Assembly: GCA_016303265.1 (NCBI GenBank)
Contig: JAEDLZ010000012.1
Span: forward strand, 1 to 23,185
Source: Clostridiales bacterium
GTDB lineage: Bacteria > Bacillota > Clostridia > Monoglobales > Monoglobaceae
DNA: 23,185 bases
Direction of reading: 5' to 3'
The notes under the pieces are model-generated. The model saw only the letters and a program-made list of their open reading frames with translations. It had not been told where the DNA came from and ran no database searches. The position numbers and the translations under genes were made by a program. Shown one piece after another: positions 1 through 7,232 of this stretch (position 1 is its first letter; the number at the start of each line of letters is the position of its first letter).

Positions 1-22
1 AGCACTATTTTGCGTCCACCCC

Positions 23-145
23 AAAGGAGCTGCCGCATTTTGCGACAGCTCCTTTCAGACTGTCAAAAAAGTCCGGAAATTCTGAGCTTTTCCGGACTTT
101 TTCGACAACCTAAATACCCCGTTTGAATTCTCAAACGGGGTATTT
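23..145. terminator. Three tandem stem-loops downstream of the S-layer gene
   Basis: Three consecutive hairpins follow the S-layer gene on its transcribed (minus) strand. The nearest has perfect 15-base arms at 112-126 and 131-145 (core ACCCCGTTTG) and ends in a short T-rich run, so it is the likely terminator. The second (about 65-102, core GTCCGGA) is extended by an outer TGTC/GACA pairing at 61-106. The third (23-37 with 41-55, core GGAGCTG) has one mismatch. The third resembles the GAGGCT/AGCCCC hairpin at 22305-22330. Inference: one true terminator plus dispersed hairpin repeats. Confidence 0.6.
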
Positions 146-174
146 TCATCAAGCGCTGACGCCTGGCTTATCAT

Positions 175-1860
175 TTATTTATTTGATTCTATAAATCTTT
201 GCAGGATTGCTGCAACTTCCGCTCTTGTTGCATTATCAAGCGGATTGATTGTTGTATCTGACCTGCCCTTCATCAAGCCCGAACCTGCAGCGTATTGCAT
301 AGCAGAGGTCGCATAATCCGAAATGCTTTCCGCGTCGGTGTAGGAAAGAATATTTGTGTTTTCTCCTACGCTTACATCATAGCCTTTGTATTTTGCATAT
401 CTAAACATTATCGCCGCAATCTGCTCACGGGTGATGTTTTCATTCGGTGCAAACTCATTTTCTGTAATACCGTTTACAATGCCGTTTTGCTGTGCCCAGA
501 TAACCGCATTTTCGTAATATGAACCGCCGTCAACATCCGCAAACGGTATGCTCTTGTTTACGGCAGGCTCGCCCTCTGCACGATACAGTACAGTTACAAG
601 CATTGCTCTTGTAAGAGCGCTGTTCGGAGCAAATTCATCCTCCGTAACACCAAAGAACAGTTTGTTTTCACATACATAGTTTACAGAATCATAGAACCAA
701 TCGTTTTCGGAAACATCTTTAAACGATATTTTAACATCGGGAGTATCGGGAGTATCTGCGTTTTCCGTCCACTTAGCGTAAAGCTTGAGGTCGGCAGTTA
801 CCTTTGTTTCCTCCGTAAAAGGCACGGTAAGAGCTTCATCGGTATACCAGCCTTCAAATGTATAGCCCTCTTTTTCACCCGGGTCTATATCTGAAAGTGC
901 TACATTTACACCATCTTTTCCGGATACAGTCTCAATAACTTTTCCGTCAACCACAAAGGAAACAGTTACCGTTCCGCTGCTACTGCTGCTGCTCGAAGAA
1001 GTTGCAGAAGAGGACTTCTTACTTACGGTAAGAGTTGCGGCAGGAGCGTCCTGTCCGTCGATAGTGCCTATCTCGGGCATAGCCTCCGTCTTATATGATA
1101 TTGTAGCTATACCATCGCCTATAACAGTCTGACCGGAAATATATCCCATTGTCTTATATGTGCCAAACTCTTTGGGCTGTATGCCGTCACACTCGAACAC
1201 AAGATCTTCGCCAAGGTTAGCCGCAAGCTCTGCTTTAGTTGCGTAATCAGAGTTTGCAGTTGCCGTACCGCCTACCCCAATCTCAATTGTTATGACATTT
1301 TCTTCGATTGTTCGGCTTACTTCATGGAATATCTTCTTTGCCGCATCGTTGAATCCGGCCATATTTCCCGACTCTGTGATATATTCGGGAATCTCAAAGT
1401 TTGATTCCGGAACAACAATTTTAATGGTAAATGAACCTCTTACCGGCATACTTCCAAGCTCAGCATAAAGAGCTTCCTTACCCGCATCATCTACATTGCT
1501 TGATGCTATCACACGGTTTGCCGCCGCCGTATAATCTTCAAACGCCTCGCGGACCTTCGTCATGTCCAGTGTTGCCTGATAATCAAAGGTTGAAATATTT
1601 CCCGTTGTTTTTTCTTTGACCGTAATCGGGCCGTCTACAAAATCGGCAGAACCTTCCTCTCTCAGCTTAACATCCGTCGGAACCATAATTGTACGGCTGA
1701 GCCAAGCGTTTACACCACTTTCATCAAGACCTATTGATTCGCCGTAAGCATAGATAACCTCTTTCACAGTGCTCGGCGTCCCCTCTGCGCTGCCTGTCAC
1801 GGCACCAAGCGAAATAACCATAGTAACGATCAGCAGCATTGCCATAATTTTTTTTGTCAT
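175..1860 (-). CDS. S-layer homology (SLH) domain surface protein with InlB-type repeat
   Basis: Secreted cell-wall-associated protein of 561 residues. Residues 1-26 form a signal peptide (MTKK, a hydrophobic stretch, then an AEG-type cleavage region). Residues about 30-280 are an unrecognised extracellular region. A serine-rich linker lies at 283-295. Residues 298-365 form a Listeria/Bacteroides B-repeat-like domain (GYTFEGWYTD and LYAKW signatures). Three SLH domains follow at about 379-421, 439-483 and 505-557, each with an FxDV...A/TRAE/Q pattern. SLH domains normally bind pyruvylated secondary cell-wall polymer, so the protein is probably displayed at the surface. The start has AAGGAGTG just upstream. 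It begins 45 bases after the mreB-type gene, so co-transcription is likely. The role of the N-terminal region is unknown; adhesion or S-layer structure are possibilities only. Confidence 0.88.
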   Translation of the reverse strand: MTKKIMAMLLIVTMVISLGAVTGSAEGTPSTVKEVIYAYGESIGLDESGVNAWLSRTIMVPTDVKLREEGSADFVDGPITVKEKTTGNISTFDYQATLDMTKVREAFEDYTAAANRVIASSNVDDAGKEALYAELGSMPVRGSFTIKIVVPESNFEIPEYITESGNMAGFNDAAKKIFHEVSRTIEENVITIEIGVGGTATANSDYATKAELAANLGEDLVFECDGIQPKEFGTYKTMGYISGQTVIGDGIATISYKTEAMPEIGTIDGQDAPAATLTVSKKSSSATSSSSSSSSGTVTVSFVVDGKVIETVSGKDGVNVALSDIDPGEKEGYTFEGWYTDEALTVPFTEETKVTADLKLYAKWTENADTPDTPDVKISFKDVSENDWFYDSVNYVCENKLFFGVTEDEFAPNSALTRAMLVTVLYRAEGEPAVNKSIPFADVDGGSYYENAVIWAQQNGIVNGITENEFAPNENITREQIAAIMFRYAKYKGYDVSVGENTNILSYTDAESISDYATSAMQYAAGSGLMKGRSDTTINPLDNATRAEVAAILQRFIESNK

Positions 1861-1905
1861 TTCATTTCACTCCTTATAATATGTTTCTTTTAATAAATTT
1901 CTGAT

Positions 1906-2922
1906 TTAATTTCTCCGGCGAGTGGTTGCATTATAACTCTGGAGAATGTGGATATTGTCAAGAGCCTTACCTGTTCCCAAAGCAACGCAGGATTCAGCAT
2001 CATCGGCAATATAGGTTTTTATCCCGGTTTCCGCCTGAATAATCTTATCCATTCCGTACACCAAGGAACCTCCGCCTGTTAGAACAATTCCTCTTGCACT
2101 TATATCACCGATAAGCTCCGGCGGGGTTTTTTCAAGAACCGCCTTAACCGCCTCAACAACGCACGCCGCAGGCTCAGAAAGAGCCTCAAGCATTTCGTCT
2201 GAAGTGACAGTTATCGTCTTGGGAAGCCCCGTCACAAGGCTTCTGCCGCGCATTTCCATGCAGGGATGATCCTCCCTTTTATATACGCAGCCAATATTTA
2301 CTTTCATTTCCTCGGCAGTTCTTTCGCCTATAAGAATATTATATTTCTTTCTGATATATCTCACTATCGCCTCGTCGAATTTATCGCCGGCGACCTTTAT
2401 GGATTCACTGGTTACGATACCGCCCAGTGAAATAACCGCAACATCGGTTGTTCCGCCGCCCATATCAACAATCATCGACCCGTACGGCTGAGCAATATCG
2501 ATTCCGCAGCCAATCGCCGCCGCAATAGGCTCCTCAATAAGATGAACCTTGCCCGCACCTGCCTGGATTCCCGCATCGATAACAGCTCTTTCTTCAACTT
2601 CTGTTACTCCGCTGGGAACGCAGATTATAACCCTCGGTTTAAAGAAAGAGCGCTTACCTATCTTGCCGAGGAAATATCTTATCATACGCTCTGTGGTGTT
2701 GTAATCCGAAATAACGCCGTCTCTAAGCGGACGGATGGCAACAATATTCCCCGGCGTTCTGCCCAGCATTTTCTGTGCTTCCTCGCCCACAGCCCAAAGC
2801 TTGTTGGTATTTTTATCTATTGCCACAACAGACGGCTCTTTTGTTACGATTCCTCTTCCTTTGACATAAACAAGAACCGATGCCGTTCCAAGGTCAATTC
2901 CTATGTCCTGTCCAAACAACAT
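1906..2922 (-). CDS. Rod shape-determining protein, MreB/Mbl family
   Basis: Actin-like ATPase that polymerises under the membrane and positions the elongation machinery of peptidoglycan synthesis. Its 338 residues match the family length. Visible actin-fold motifs are phosphate-1 (DIGIDLGTAS, residues 6-15), phosphate-2 (DMGGGTTD, 153-160) and the adenosine motif (TGGGSL, 282-287); the catalytic-region LIEEPIAAAIG lies at 128-138. A GGAG ribosome binding site precedes the ATG, and a near-consensus promoter lies about 80-110 bases upstream. The sequence does not allow a firm choice between MreB, Mbl and MreBH. No mreC, mreD or minCD genes are adjacent, which favours an Mbl-like paralogue over the canonical mreBCD locus. 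The S-layer gene follows closely, suggesting an envelope operon. Confidence 0.93.
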   Translation of the reverse strand: MLFGQDIGIDLGTASVLVYVKGRGIVTKEPSVVAIDKNTNKLWAVGEEAQKMLGRTPGNIVAIRPLRDGVISDYNTTERMIRYFLGKIGKRSFFKPRVIICVPSGVTEVEERAVIDAGIQAGAGKVHLIEEPIAAAIGCGIDIAQPYGSMIVDMGGGTTDVAVISLGGIVTSESIKVAGDKFDEAIVRYIRKKYNILIGERTAEEMKVNIGCVYKREDHPCMEMRGRSLVTGLPKTITVTSDEMLEALSEPAACVVEAVKAVLEKTPPELIGDISARGIVLTGGGSLVYGMDKIIQAETGIKTYIADDAESCVALGTGKALDNIHILQSYNATTRRRN

Positions 2923-3000
2923 TTTTTTCGCTCCATTCTTTATCTATCATGCTAAAAGCCGAAAAACATCTCTAAAATATATTAGTATCTCTCATCCTCT

Positions 3001-3029
3001 ATAATATAATAAAAAACAGAAAATGTCAA
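3001..3029 (-). promoter_or_regulatory. Sigma-A-type promoter for the mreB-like gene
   Basis: On the minus strand TTGACA (3024-3029), a 17-base spacer and TATTAT (3001-3006) form a near-consensus promoter about 80 bases from the ATG. The -35 box lies inside the distal arm of the hairpin that follows putP, so terminator and promoter share sequence. Confidence 0.75.
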
Positions 3030-3069
3030 GCGGTTTTAAATATAAAATTCCAAAACCACCTGACATTTT
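3020..3069 (-). terminator. Terminator hairpin downstream of putP
   Basis: Imperfect 18-base arms at 3020-3037 and 3052-3069 (AAAATGTCA ... TGACATTTT) flank an AT-rich loop. On the minus strand the stem is followed by CTGTTTTTTATT, a T-rich tail. It begins 27 bases after the putP stop codon. Confidence 0.65.
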
Positions 3070-3095
3070 CCGATTACTTTTTAATTTTATACATC

Positions 3096-4628
3096 TTATA
3101 CCATTTTCGATACTGATTCAAATTCGTCAGTGATTTCTCTTGAGGGGGCTTTAGTCAAAAGACTTACGGCAATATTAACAATGCAGGCAAATATGAAAGC
3201 GGGAAGCAGTTCATAAATTGCAAATATGCCGCCGAGCCCTGCAATAACATATTTCCAAATAAACACCATGGCGCCGCCGGCTATCATTCCCGCAACCGCA
3301 CCCCATTTATTTGAGCGTTTCCAGAAAAGCGAAAGGAGTACAACGGGACCGAACGATGCTCCGAAGCCCGCCCACGCAAAGGATACTACTCTGAAAATTG
3401 AGCCTTCGGGATTTCTGGCAATAAACACCGCAATTATCGATATTGCAATAACGGTTACTCTTGCGATAATCATTGTTGATTTGTTGCTGAGGTTCTTCTT
3501 AAACACACCCATTATATCCGTTGACACACTGGATGACGCCGCAAGAAGCTGAGAATCCGCCGTGGACATAGTTGCCGCAAGAATACCGGAAAGGATGATG
3601 CCTGCAACAATCGCCGGAACATAGCCGTATCGGCTGAGCAAATTTGCAATATGCACAATAATATTTTCGGAATTCGCATCGGTCAGAACGGAAATCGCGC
3701 CCGCCTTTGTCATCGCCATGCCTACAACGCCTATCAAAATGGCAACGGCAAGGGAAATTACAACCCAAACAGAGGCAATGCGGCGTGACATTTTGAGTTT
3801 TTTTGCATCCTCAATTGCCATAAATCTCAAAAGGACATGGGGCATACCGAAATAACCGAGGCCCCACGCAAGAAGCGAGGCAATCGTGAGTGCACTGTAA
3901 GGTATGCTTCCGCCCGTTGAGGGGTCATATGTACTTGTAAGGCTGAGATAAGACGGGAGCTTTCCTGCCTGAGCAAATATATTTTCAAACCCGCCCGCTA
4001 TGCCTTCGCCAAAGCCTATTACAACGAAAAGCGCAATTGTCATAACTATGCTTTGGATAAAGTCTGTTGTGCTTGCGGCAAGGAATCCGCCCAGTGTTGT
4101 ATAAGCAACAATAACAACAGCACAGATAACCATTGCCTTTGTGTAGTCCATTCCGAAAAGCGCCGAGAAGAGCTTACCGCAGCTCATAAATCCCGATGCC
4201 GTATAGGGTACGAAGAAAATCACTATAATAAGCGCCGCTATAATACTGAGGACGCGGCTGTCATCACGGTAACGCTTCATAAAGAAATCAGGAATTGTTG
4301 TTGCGCCGCACGCCTCGCTATATCGTCTTAACCGCTTTGCTACAATAAGCCAGTTAAGATATGTCCCCAAAGCAAGTCCGATAGCCGTCCACGCAGCCTC
4401 CGCAAAGCCTGCAAGATACGCAACTCCGGGAAGTCCCATAAGAAGCCATCCGCTCATATCAGACGCTTCGGCGCTCATTGCAGTAACCCACGGACCGAGG
4501 GTTCTTCCTCCGAGATAAAAATCATCGGTACTTTTATTCTTTCTCATACAGGAAATACCTATGTACAGCATCATTGCAATATATATAAGTATTGCCGCCA
4601 GCATACAAATCCGGGTTGATATTATCAT
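3096..4628 (-). CDS. putP: Sodium/proline symporter (SSS family)
   Basis: Integral membrane Na+-coupled proline importer of the solute:sodium symporter family; 510 residues, as usual for PutP, with about 13 hydrophobic segments. The N-terminal region DDFYLGGRTLGPWVTAMSAE (residues 35-54) followed by SDMSGWLLMGLPG (56-68) is the PutP hallmark; D57 and S59 match the Na+-site region. The second signature STADSQLLAASS lies at 355-366. The start has AAAGGA upstream, and a strong promoter lies at 4670-4698. It is monocistronic, ending in a hairpin. It probably supplies proline as a nutrient or osmolyte. Substrate is inferred from close similarity to PutP; other SSS substrates are less likely. Confidence 0.92.
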   Translation of the reverse strand: MIISTRICMLAAILIYIAMMLYIGISCMRKNKSTDDFYLGGRTLGPWVTAMSAEASDMSGWLLMGLPGVAYLAGFAEAAWTAIGLALGTYLNWLIVAKRLRRYSEACGATTIPDFFMKRYRDDSRVLSIIAALIIVIFFVPYTASGFMSCGKLFSALFGMDYTKAMVICAVVIVAYTTLGGFLAASTTDFIQSIVMTIALFVVIGFGEGIAGGFENIFAQAGKLPSYLSLTSTYDPSTGGSIPYSALTIASLLAWGLGYFGMPHVLLRFMAIEDAKKLKMSRRIASVWVVISLAVAILIGVVGMAMTKAGAISVLTDANSENIIVHIANLLSRYGYVPAIVAGIILSGILAATMSTADSQLLAASSSVSTDIMGVFKKNLSNKSTMIIARVTVIAISIIAVFIARNPEGSIFRVVSFAWAGFGASFGPVVLLSLFWKRSNKWGAVAGMIAGGAMVFIWKYVIAGLGGIFAIYELLPAFIFACIVNIAVSLLTKAPSREITDEFESVSKMV

Positions 4629-4669
4629 TTTAAAACAATCCTTTCAGGGAAAAATAGAAATATGAAGAC

Positions 4670-4698
4670 ATTATATCACAATAAATCAAAAATTGCAA
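4670..4698 (-). promoter_or_regulatory. Promoter of putP
   Basis: On the minus strand TTGCAA (4693-4698), a 17-base spacer and a perfect TATAAT (4670-4675). The predicted start lies about 35 bases upstream of the putP ATG. Confidence 0.75.
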
Positions 4699-4866
4699 TA
4701 AATTTCCATAAATTCCGGCAATTTTTTTCGGGCATTATAAAGCCGCAGCAATATGGGCTTTTATTTCCTTGAGCCTAAATTAAGCATAAATTTTACTTTT
4801 GCCGCCAAATTTACAACTTCCCTGTTCGGCATCCGAAATTTCACACAACCCCCGCAAGGCAGAAAG

Positions 4867-4981
4867 TCCCGCTTCCTGTGCTCAGCTTTGCCGGCGGTAC
4901 GCAAAAGCTGTGCCGCCGCAATATAATATGTGCAATTATATTTGCAAAATCGGGTGCAAAAGCTGTGCCCTGCGCGGCAAA
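4867..4981. repeat. ~115-bp direct repeat, left copy
   Basis: Near-identical to 5791-5904 in the same orientation, differing by one base of length and a few substitutions. It carries two GCAAAAGCTGTGCC motifs flanking an AT-rich imperfect palindrome (CAATATAATATG/AATTATATTTG). The two copies bracket the XRE/Cys-rich gene pair. The rest of the 4699-5021 gap shows no gene that I can support. Confidence 0.85.
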
Positions 4982-5021
4982 GCCATAGATACGGAATTTC
5001 ACCTCTTAGCGTTTTAATTTT

Positions 5022-5258
5022 CTAATCAAAAAACGCACTATAAGGCACTTCCAATGCCTCGCACAACATTTTCACTTCGTAATCCGGGACAAAACGCAGA
5101 CCCTTTTCGATTCTAAGCACCGTTATTCTGTCAAATTCGTAACCCTTAAGCTGTAATTTTGCGGCAACTTCGTCCTGCGTCAATTTCCTTTCCAGCCTGA
5201 TTTTCTTTAAATTCTCGCCTATAATATTTTTCTTTCCGTTATACCAATATATTTTCAT
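5022..5258 (-). CDS. Small XRE-family (HTH_3) transcriptional regulator
   Basis: A 78-residue protein that is essentially one Cro/C1-type helix-turn-helix domain. The pattern ENLKKIRLERKLTQDEVAAKL spans residues 15-35 and continues with RITVLRIEKGLR and an ALEVPYSAFF end, typical of XRE repressors without a sensor domain. I place the start at 5258, where AAGGAG sits 6 bases upstream; a longer reading from 5291 would run into a duplicated upstream site and has no better ribosome binding site. It is transcribed divergently from the Cys-rich gene, and the shared gap holds paired 21-bp repeats that are plausible operators. Probably a local repressor of its own module; the inducing signal is unknown. 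Confidence 0.85.
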   Translation of the reverse strand: MKIYWYNGKKNIIGENLKKIRLERKLTQDEVAAKLQLKGYEFDRITVLRIEKGLRFVPDYEVKMLCEALEVPYSAFFD

Positions 5259-5280
5259 ATCTGTCTCCTTTTTTGTTACA

Positions 5281-5356
5281 AAGATGAACATTTATATATT
5301 GATTTTATCTCCAAAATATGTTATAGTGAGTTCTGAAGATGAACATTTATATATTG
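5281..5356. promoter_or_regulatory. Promoter flanked by duplicated 21-bp candidate operators
   Basis: A 21-bp sequence starting AAGATGAACA and ending TATATATTG occurs identically at 5281-5301 and 5336-5356, 55 bases apart. Between them is a plus-strand promoter: TTGATT (5299-5304), a 17-base spacer and TATAGT (5322-5327). The first repeat overlaps the -35 box and the second begins near the predicted +1, an arrangement suited to repression. The right copy lies about 77 bases before the Cys-rich ATG, the left about 22 bases before the XRE ATG. Binding by the XRE protein is inference. Confidence 0.65.
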
Positions 5357-5433
5357 TAATCGAAACAGTTCTTTTTATTATGCAAAACCGGTTTTAGTAT
5401 TGGAGATTATACAAATTGGGAGGTGTTGTAAAA

Positions 5434-5655
5434 ATGGTTACAGATGTGACGGGCATTGAATTGATTCCGGGGAATTGCGGGGAAAACTGCCCCGGCAACG
5501 GGGAACACCTGAATAAAGACGGAAATATTACCGAGTGTTGCTGTAACGAATGCGATTATCTGATGTGTTGTTTGAAGGAGCACAGTATGGCTGAATGTAC
5601 AAAATGCACAGATAACGAATGTCCCAATTCGCCGGACAGACTAAATAAAAAATGA
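5434..5655 (+). CDS. Cysteine-rich 73-residue protein, function unknown
   Basis: I do not recognise a named family. The start at 5434 has GGGAGGTG upstream. The 73-residue product has 11 cysteines (15, 19, 35-37, 40, 45, 46, 55, 58, 63), including a CCC triplet and a CC pair, plus His25 and His50. There is no signal peptide or membrane segment, so it is probably cytoplasmic. The CxxxC, CCCxxC and CxxC spacings suggest metal binding (zinc ribbon or metallothionein-like), but disulfide-rich or redox roles are possible. It is paired with a divergent XRE regulator and enclosed by ~115-bp direct repeats, which suggests a small accessory module. Its stop codon overlaps the first arm of a perfect inverted repeat. 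Confidence 0.75.
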   Translation: MVTDVTGIELIPGNCGENCPGNGEHLNKDGNITECCCNECDYLMCCLKEHSMAECTKCTDNECPNSPDRLNKK

Positions 5656-5690
5656 GGATAGAAAGTAAATGATTTTTACTTTCTATCCTC
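5654..5690. terminator. Perfect 16-bp inverted repeat at the end of the Cys-rich gene
   Basis: Arms 5654-5669 and 5675-5690 (GAGGATAGAAAGTAAA and its complement) enclose a 5-base loop. The left arm overlaps the TGA stop. The T-rich tail (ATTTTTTATTT) is on the minus strand, so as a rho-independent terminator it points leftward and could stop rlmH-operon transcripts before the XRE gene. In the plus direction it could still block RNA decay. Confidence 0.6.
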
Positions 5691-5727
5691 ACGGAAAAAT
5701 CTTGGGCGTGTGAGATTTCTCTGTAAA

Positions 5728-5750
5728 TTTACTTTCTATCCTCACGGAAA
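5728..5750 (+). repeat. 23-bp direct copy of the hairpin arm
   Basis: The right arm of the preceding hairpin plus seven following bases (5675-5697) recurs exactly at 5728-5750, with a period of 53 bases. The second copy could also pair with the left arm at 5654-5669, giving a longer alternative hairpin. Confidence 0.75.
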
Positions 5751-5790
5751 TTTTTTGGTAAATTCATCTTGATCAATAAATTTTTGCGTT

Positions 5791-5904
5791 TCCCGCTTCC
5801 TGCGCTCAGCCTTGCCGGCGTACGCAAAAGCTGTGCCGCCGCAATATAATATGTGCAATTATATTTGCAAAATCGGGTACAAAAGCTGTGCCCTGCGCGG
5901 CAAA
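5791..5904. repeat. ~115-bp direct repeat, right copy
   Basis: Same orientation and nearly the same sequence as 4867-4981, starting TCCCGCTTCCTG and ending CTGCGCGGCAAA. The surrounding 5751-6039 interval contains no ORF with a convincing ribosome binding site; open frames across it are products of the repeat. Confidence 0.85.
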
Positions 5905-6039
5905 ATACGGAGATATACCCCGTCCCACAGTAAAAGTCGGAGCGAAGTTTTCTGTGCCTACCGAATATAAAAGCGCAGCGGAAATTTCGCCACGCTTTTT
6001 GTATCCGGAACACATTTAACCTATACTCATGCCCGTTTT

Positions 6040-6522
6040 TCACTTATGATATGTCTTTCCCTCAATAATCGTGAAGGCTCTGTATATCTGTTCCGATAAA
6101 ATCACACGCATAAGCTGATGCGGAAAAGTCATTTTTGAAAAGCTGAGCCTCTTTTTCGACAAATTTTTTATCTCCGCCGAGAGTCCGAAAGACCCGCCTA
6201 TTATAAACACAATACGGCTCCATCCTTCATTTGCGGCGTCGGTTAAAAGCCCCGCCAGTTCCTCAGAGCTTTCCTGTCCGCCTTCCACGCAGAGGCTGAC
6301 AACATACGCCCCTTTGGGAATTTTCTCTTCAATACGCTTTCCCTCTTTCATAAGAACAAGTTCTTTTTCCCGTTCGGACGGATTTTCGGGCGTAGGTTCA
6401 TCCTTCACCTCAACAATTTTAAAATCGCAATACCTTCCCAGCCTCTTTCTGTATTCCTCCACCGCCGCAGAAAAAAACTTTTCCTTTATCCTCCCCACGG
6501 CAATCACCGTCACACTTATCAT
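6040..6522 (-). CDS. rlmH: 23S rRNA (pseudouridine1915-N3)-methyltransferase RlmH
   Basis: SPOUT-class methyltransferase that methylates pseudouridine 1915 in helix 69 of 23S rRNA using SAM, acting on the assembled 70S ribosome. The 160 residues match the usual ~159. The SAM-binding knot motif FIIGGSFGLS (residues 106-115) and the C-terminal signature KMTFPHQLMRVILSEQIYRAF (130-150, ending in YHK) are intact. The ATG overlaps the walR stop by one base (TAATG), implying translational coupling. rlmH at the end of a wal operon is a familiar Bacillota arrangement, but here the intervening walK, walH, walI and walJ genes are missing. Confidence 0.95.
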   Translation of the reverse strand: MISVTVIAVGRIKEKFFSAAVEEYRKRLGRYCDFKIVEVKDEPTPENPSEREKELVLMKEGKRIEEKIPKGAYVVSLCVEGGQESSEELAGLLTDAANEGWSRIVFIIGGSFGLSAEIKNLSKKRLSFSKMTFPHQLMRVILSEQIYRAFTIIEGKTYHK

Positions 6523-7214
6523 TACGGCTGAAAATAATATCCCACGCCGCGCTTTGTCATAATGTGCGCCGGCTGCGACGGGTCATCCTCGATTTTTTCA
6601 CGGACGCGGCGAACGGTAACATCCACCGTTCTGACATCGCCGTAATACTCATAGTCCCATACGCTTTCAAGAAGCTTTTGTCTTGAAAAAATTCTGTTAG
6701 GCTGGCTCGCAAGAAATTTTATAAGGTCAAATTCCCTGACGGTAAGGTCGACAAGCTTTCCGCCTTTATAAAGCTCATAACGGTTAAAATCAAGAACAAA
6801 GTCGCCGATTTCGAGAGTTTCGCTTTCCTCCTTGACATTCGTTCCGCTTGGAGAGGTACGGCGCATATTCGCTTTAATTCTCGCCATAAGCTCCCTTATG
6901 CTGAAAGGCTTTGTTATATAGTCGTCAGCGCCCAGTTCAAGACCCAAAACCTTGTCAACTTCCTCCTCTCTCGCAGTAAGCATGAGAATCGGAACGGTTG
7001 AAGTTTCGCGGATTTTACGGCAGACCGTAAAACCGTCCATCTTAGGCAGCATAACATCAAGCAAAACGAGGTCCGGCTGAAGAGTCTGCGCCTTAAGAAG
7101 CGCCTCTTCCCCGTCGTATGCCTCATAAACTTCATAATTTTCCTTTTGCAGATTAAGCTTAAGTATATCAACAATCGGCTTTTCGTCGTCTACAACCAAA
7201 ATTTTCTTATCCAT
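6522..7214 (-). CDS. walR: OmpR/PhoB-type response regulator, WalR (YycF)-like
   Basis: Two-domain response regulator, 230 residues. The receiver domain (1-120) has acidic residues D9/D10, phosphoacceptor D53 in LLDVMLPKMDG, T80 and K102. The C-terminal winged helix (about 130-229) has LTVREFDLIKFLA and the RTVDVTVRRVREKIE recognition region. MDKKILVVDDEKPIVDIL at the start, GLELGADDYITKPFS and the downstream rlmH point to WalR, which governs peptidoglycan hydrolase genes in Bacillota. It follows the M23 gene by 18 bases, with GGGGGAG overlapping the end of that gene. No histidine kinase is adjacent, so its partner is encoded elsewhere or absent. PhoP or another PhoB-type regulator is the alternative. 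Confidence 0.87.
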   Translation of the reverse strand: MDKKILVVDDEKPIVDILKLNLQKENYEVYEAYDGEEALLKAQTLQPDLVLLDVMLPKMDGFTVCRKIRETSTVPILMLTAREEEVDKVLGLELGADDYITKPFSIRELMARIKANMRRTSPSGTNVKEESETLEIGDFVLDFNRYELYKGGKLVDLTVREFDLIKFLASQPNRIFSRQKLLESVWDYEYYGDVRTVDVTVRRVREKIEDDPSQPAHIMTKRGVGYYFQP

Positions 7215-7232
7215 TATTTACCACTCCCCCAA

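Noticed and set aside
4799..5017. Open frame between putP and the XRE gene
   Set aside because: It lies across the 115-bp repeat and has no Shine-Dalgarno or recognisable protein content.
5729..6043. Overlapping open frames downstream of rlmH
   Set aside because: They are composed of the second 115-bp repeat and the hairpin-arm duplicate, with unnatural amino-acid composition and no start signals.
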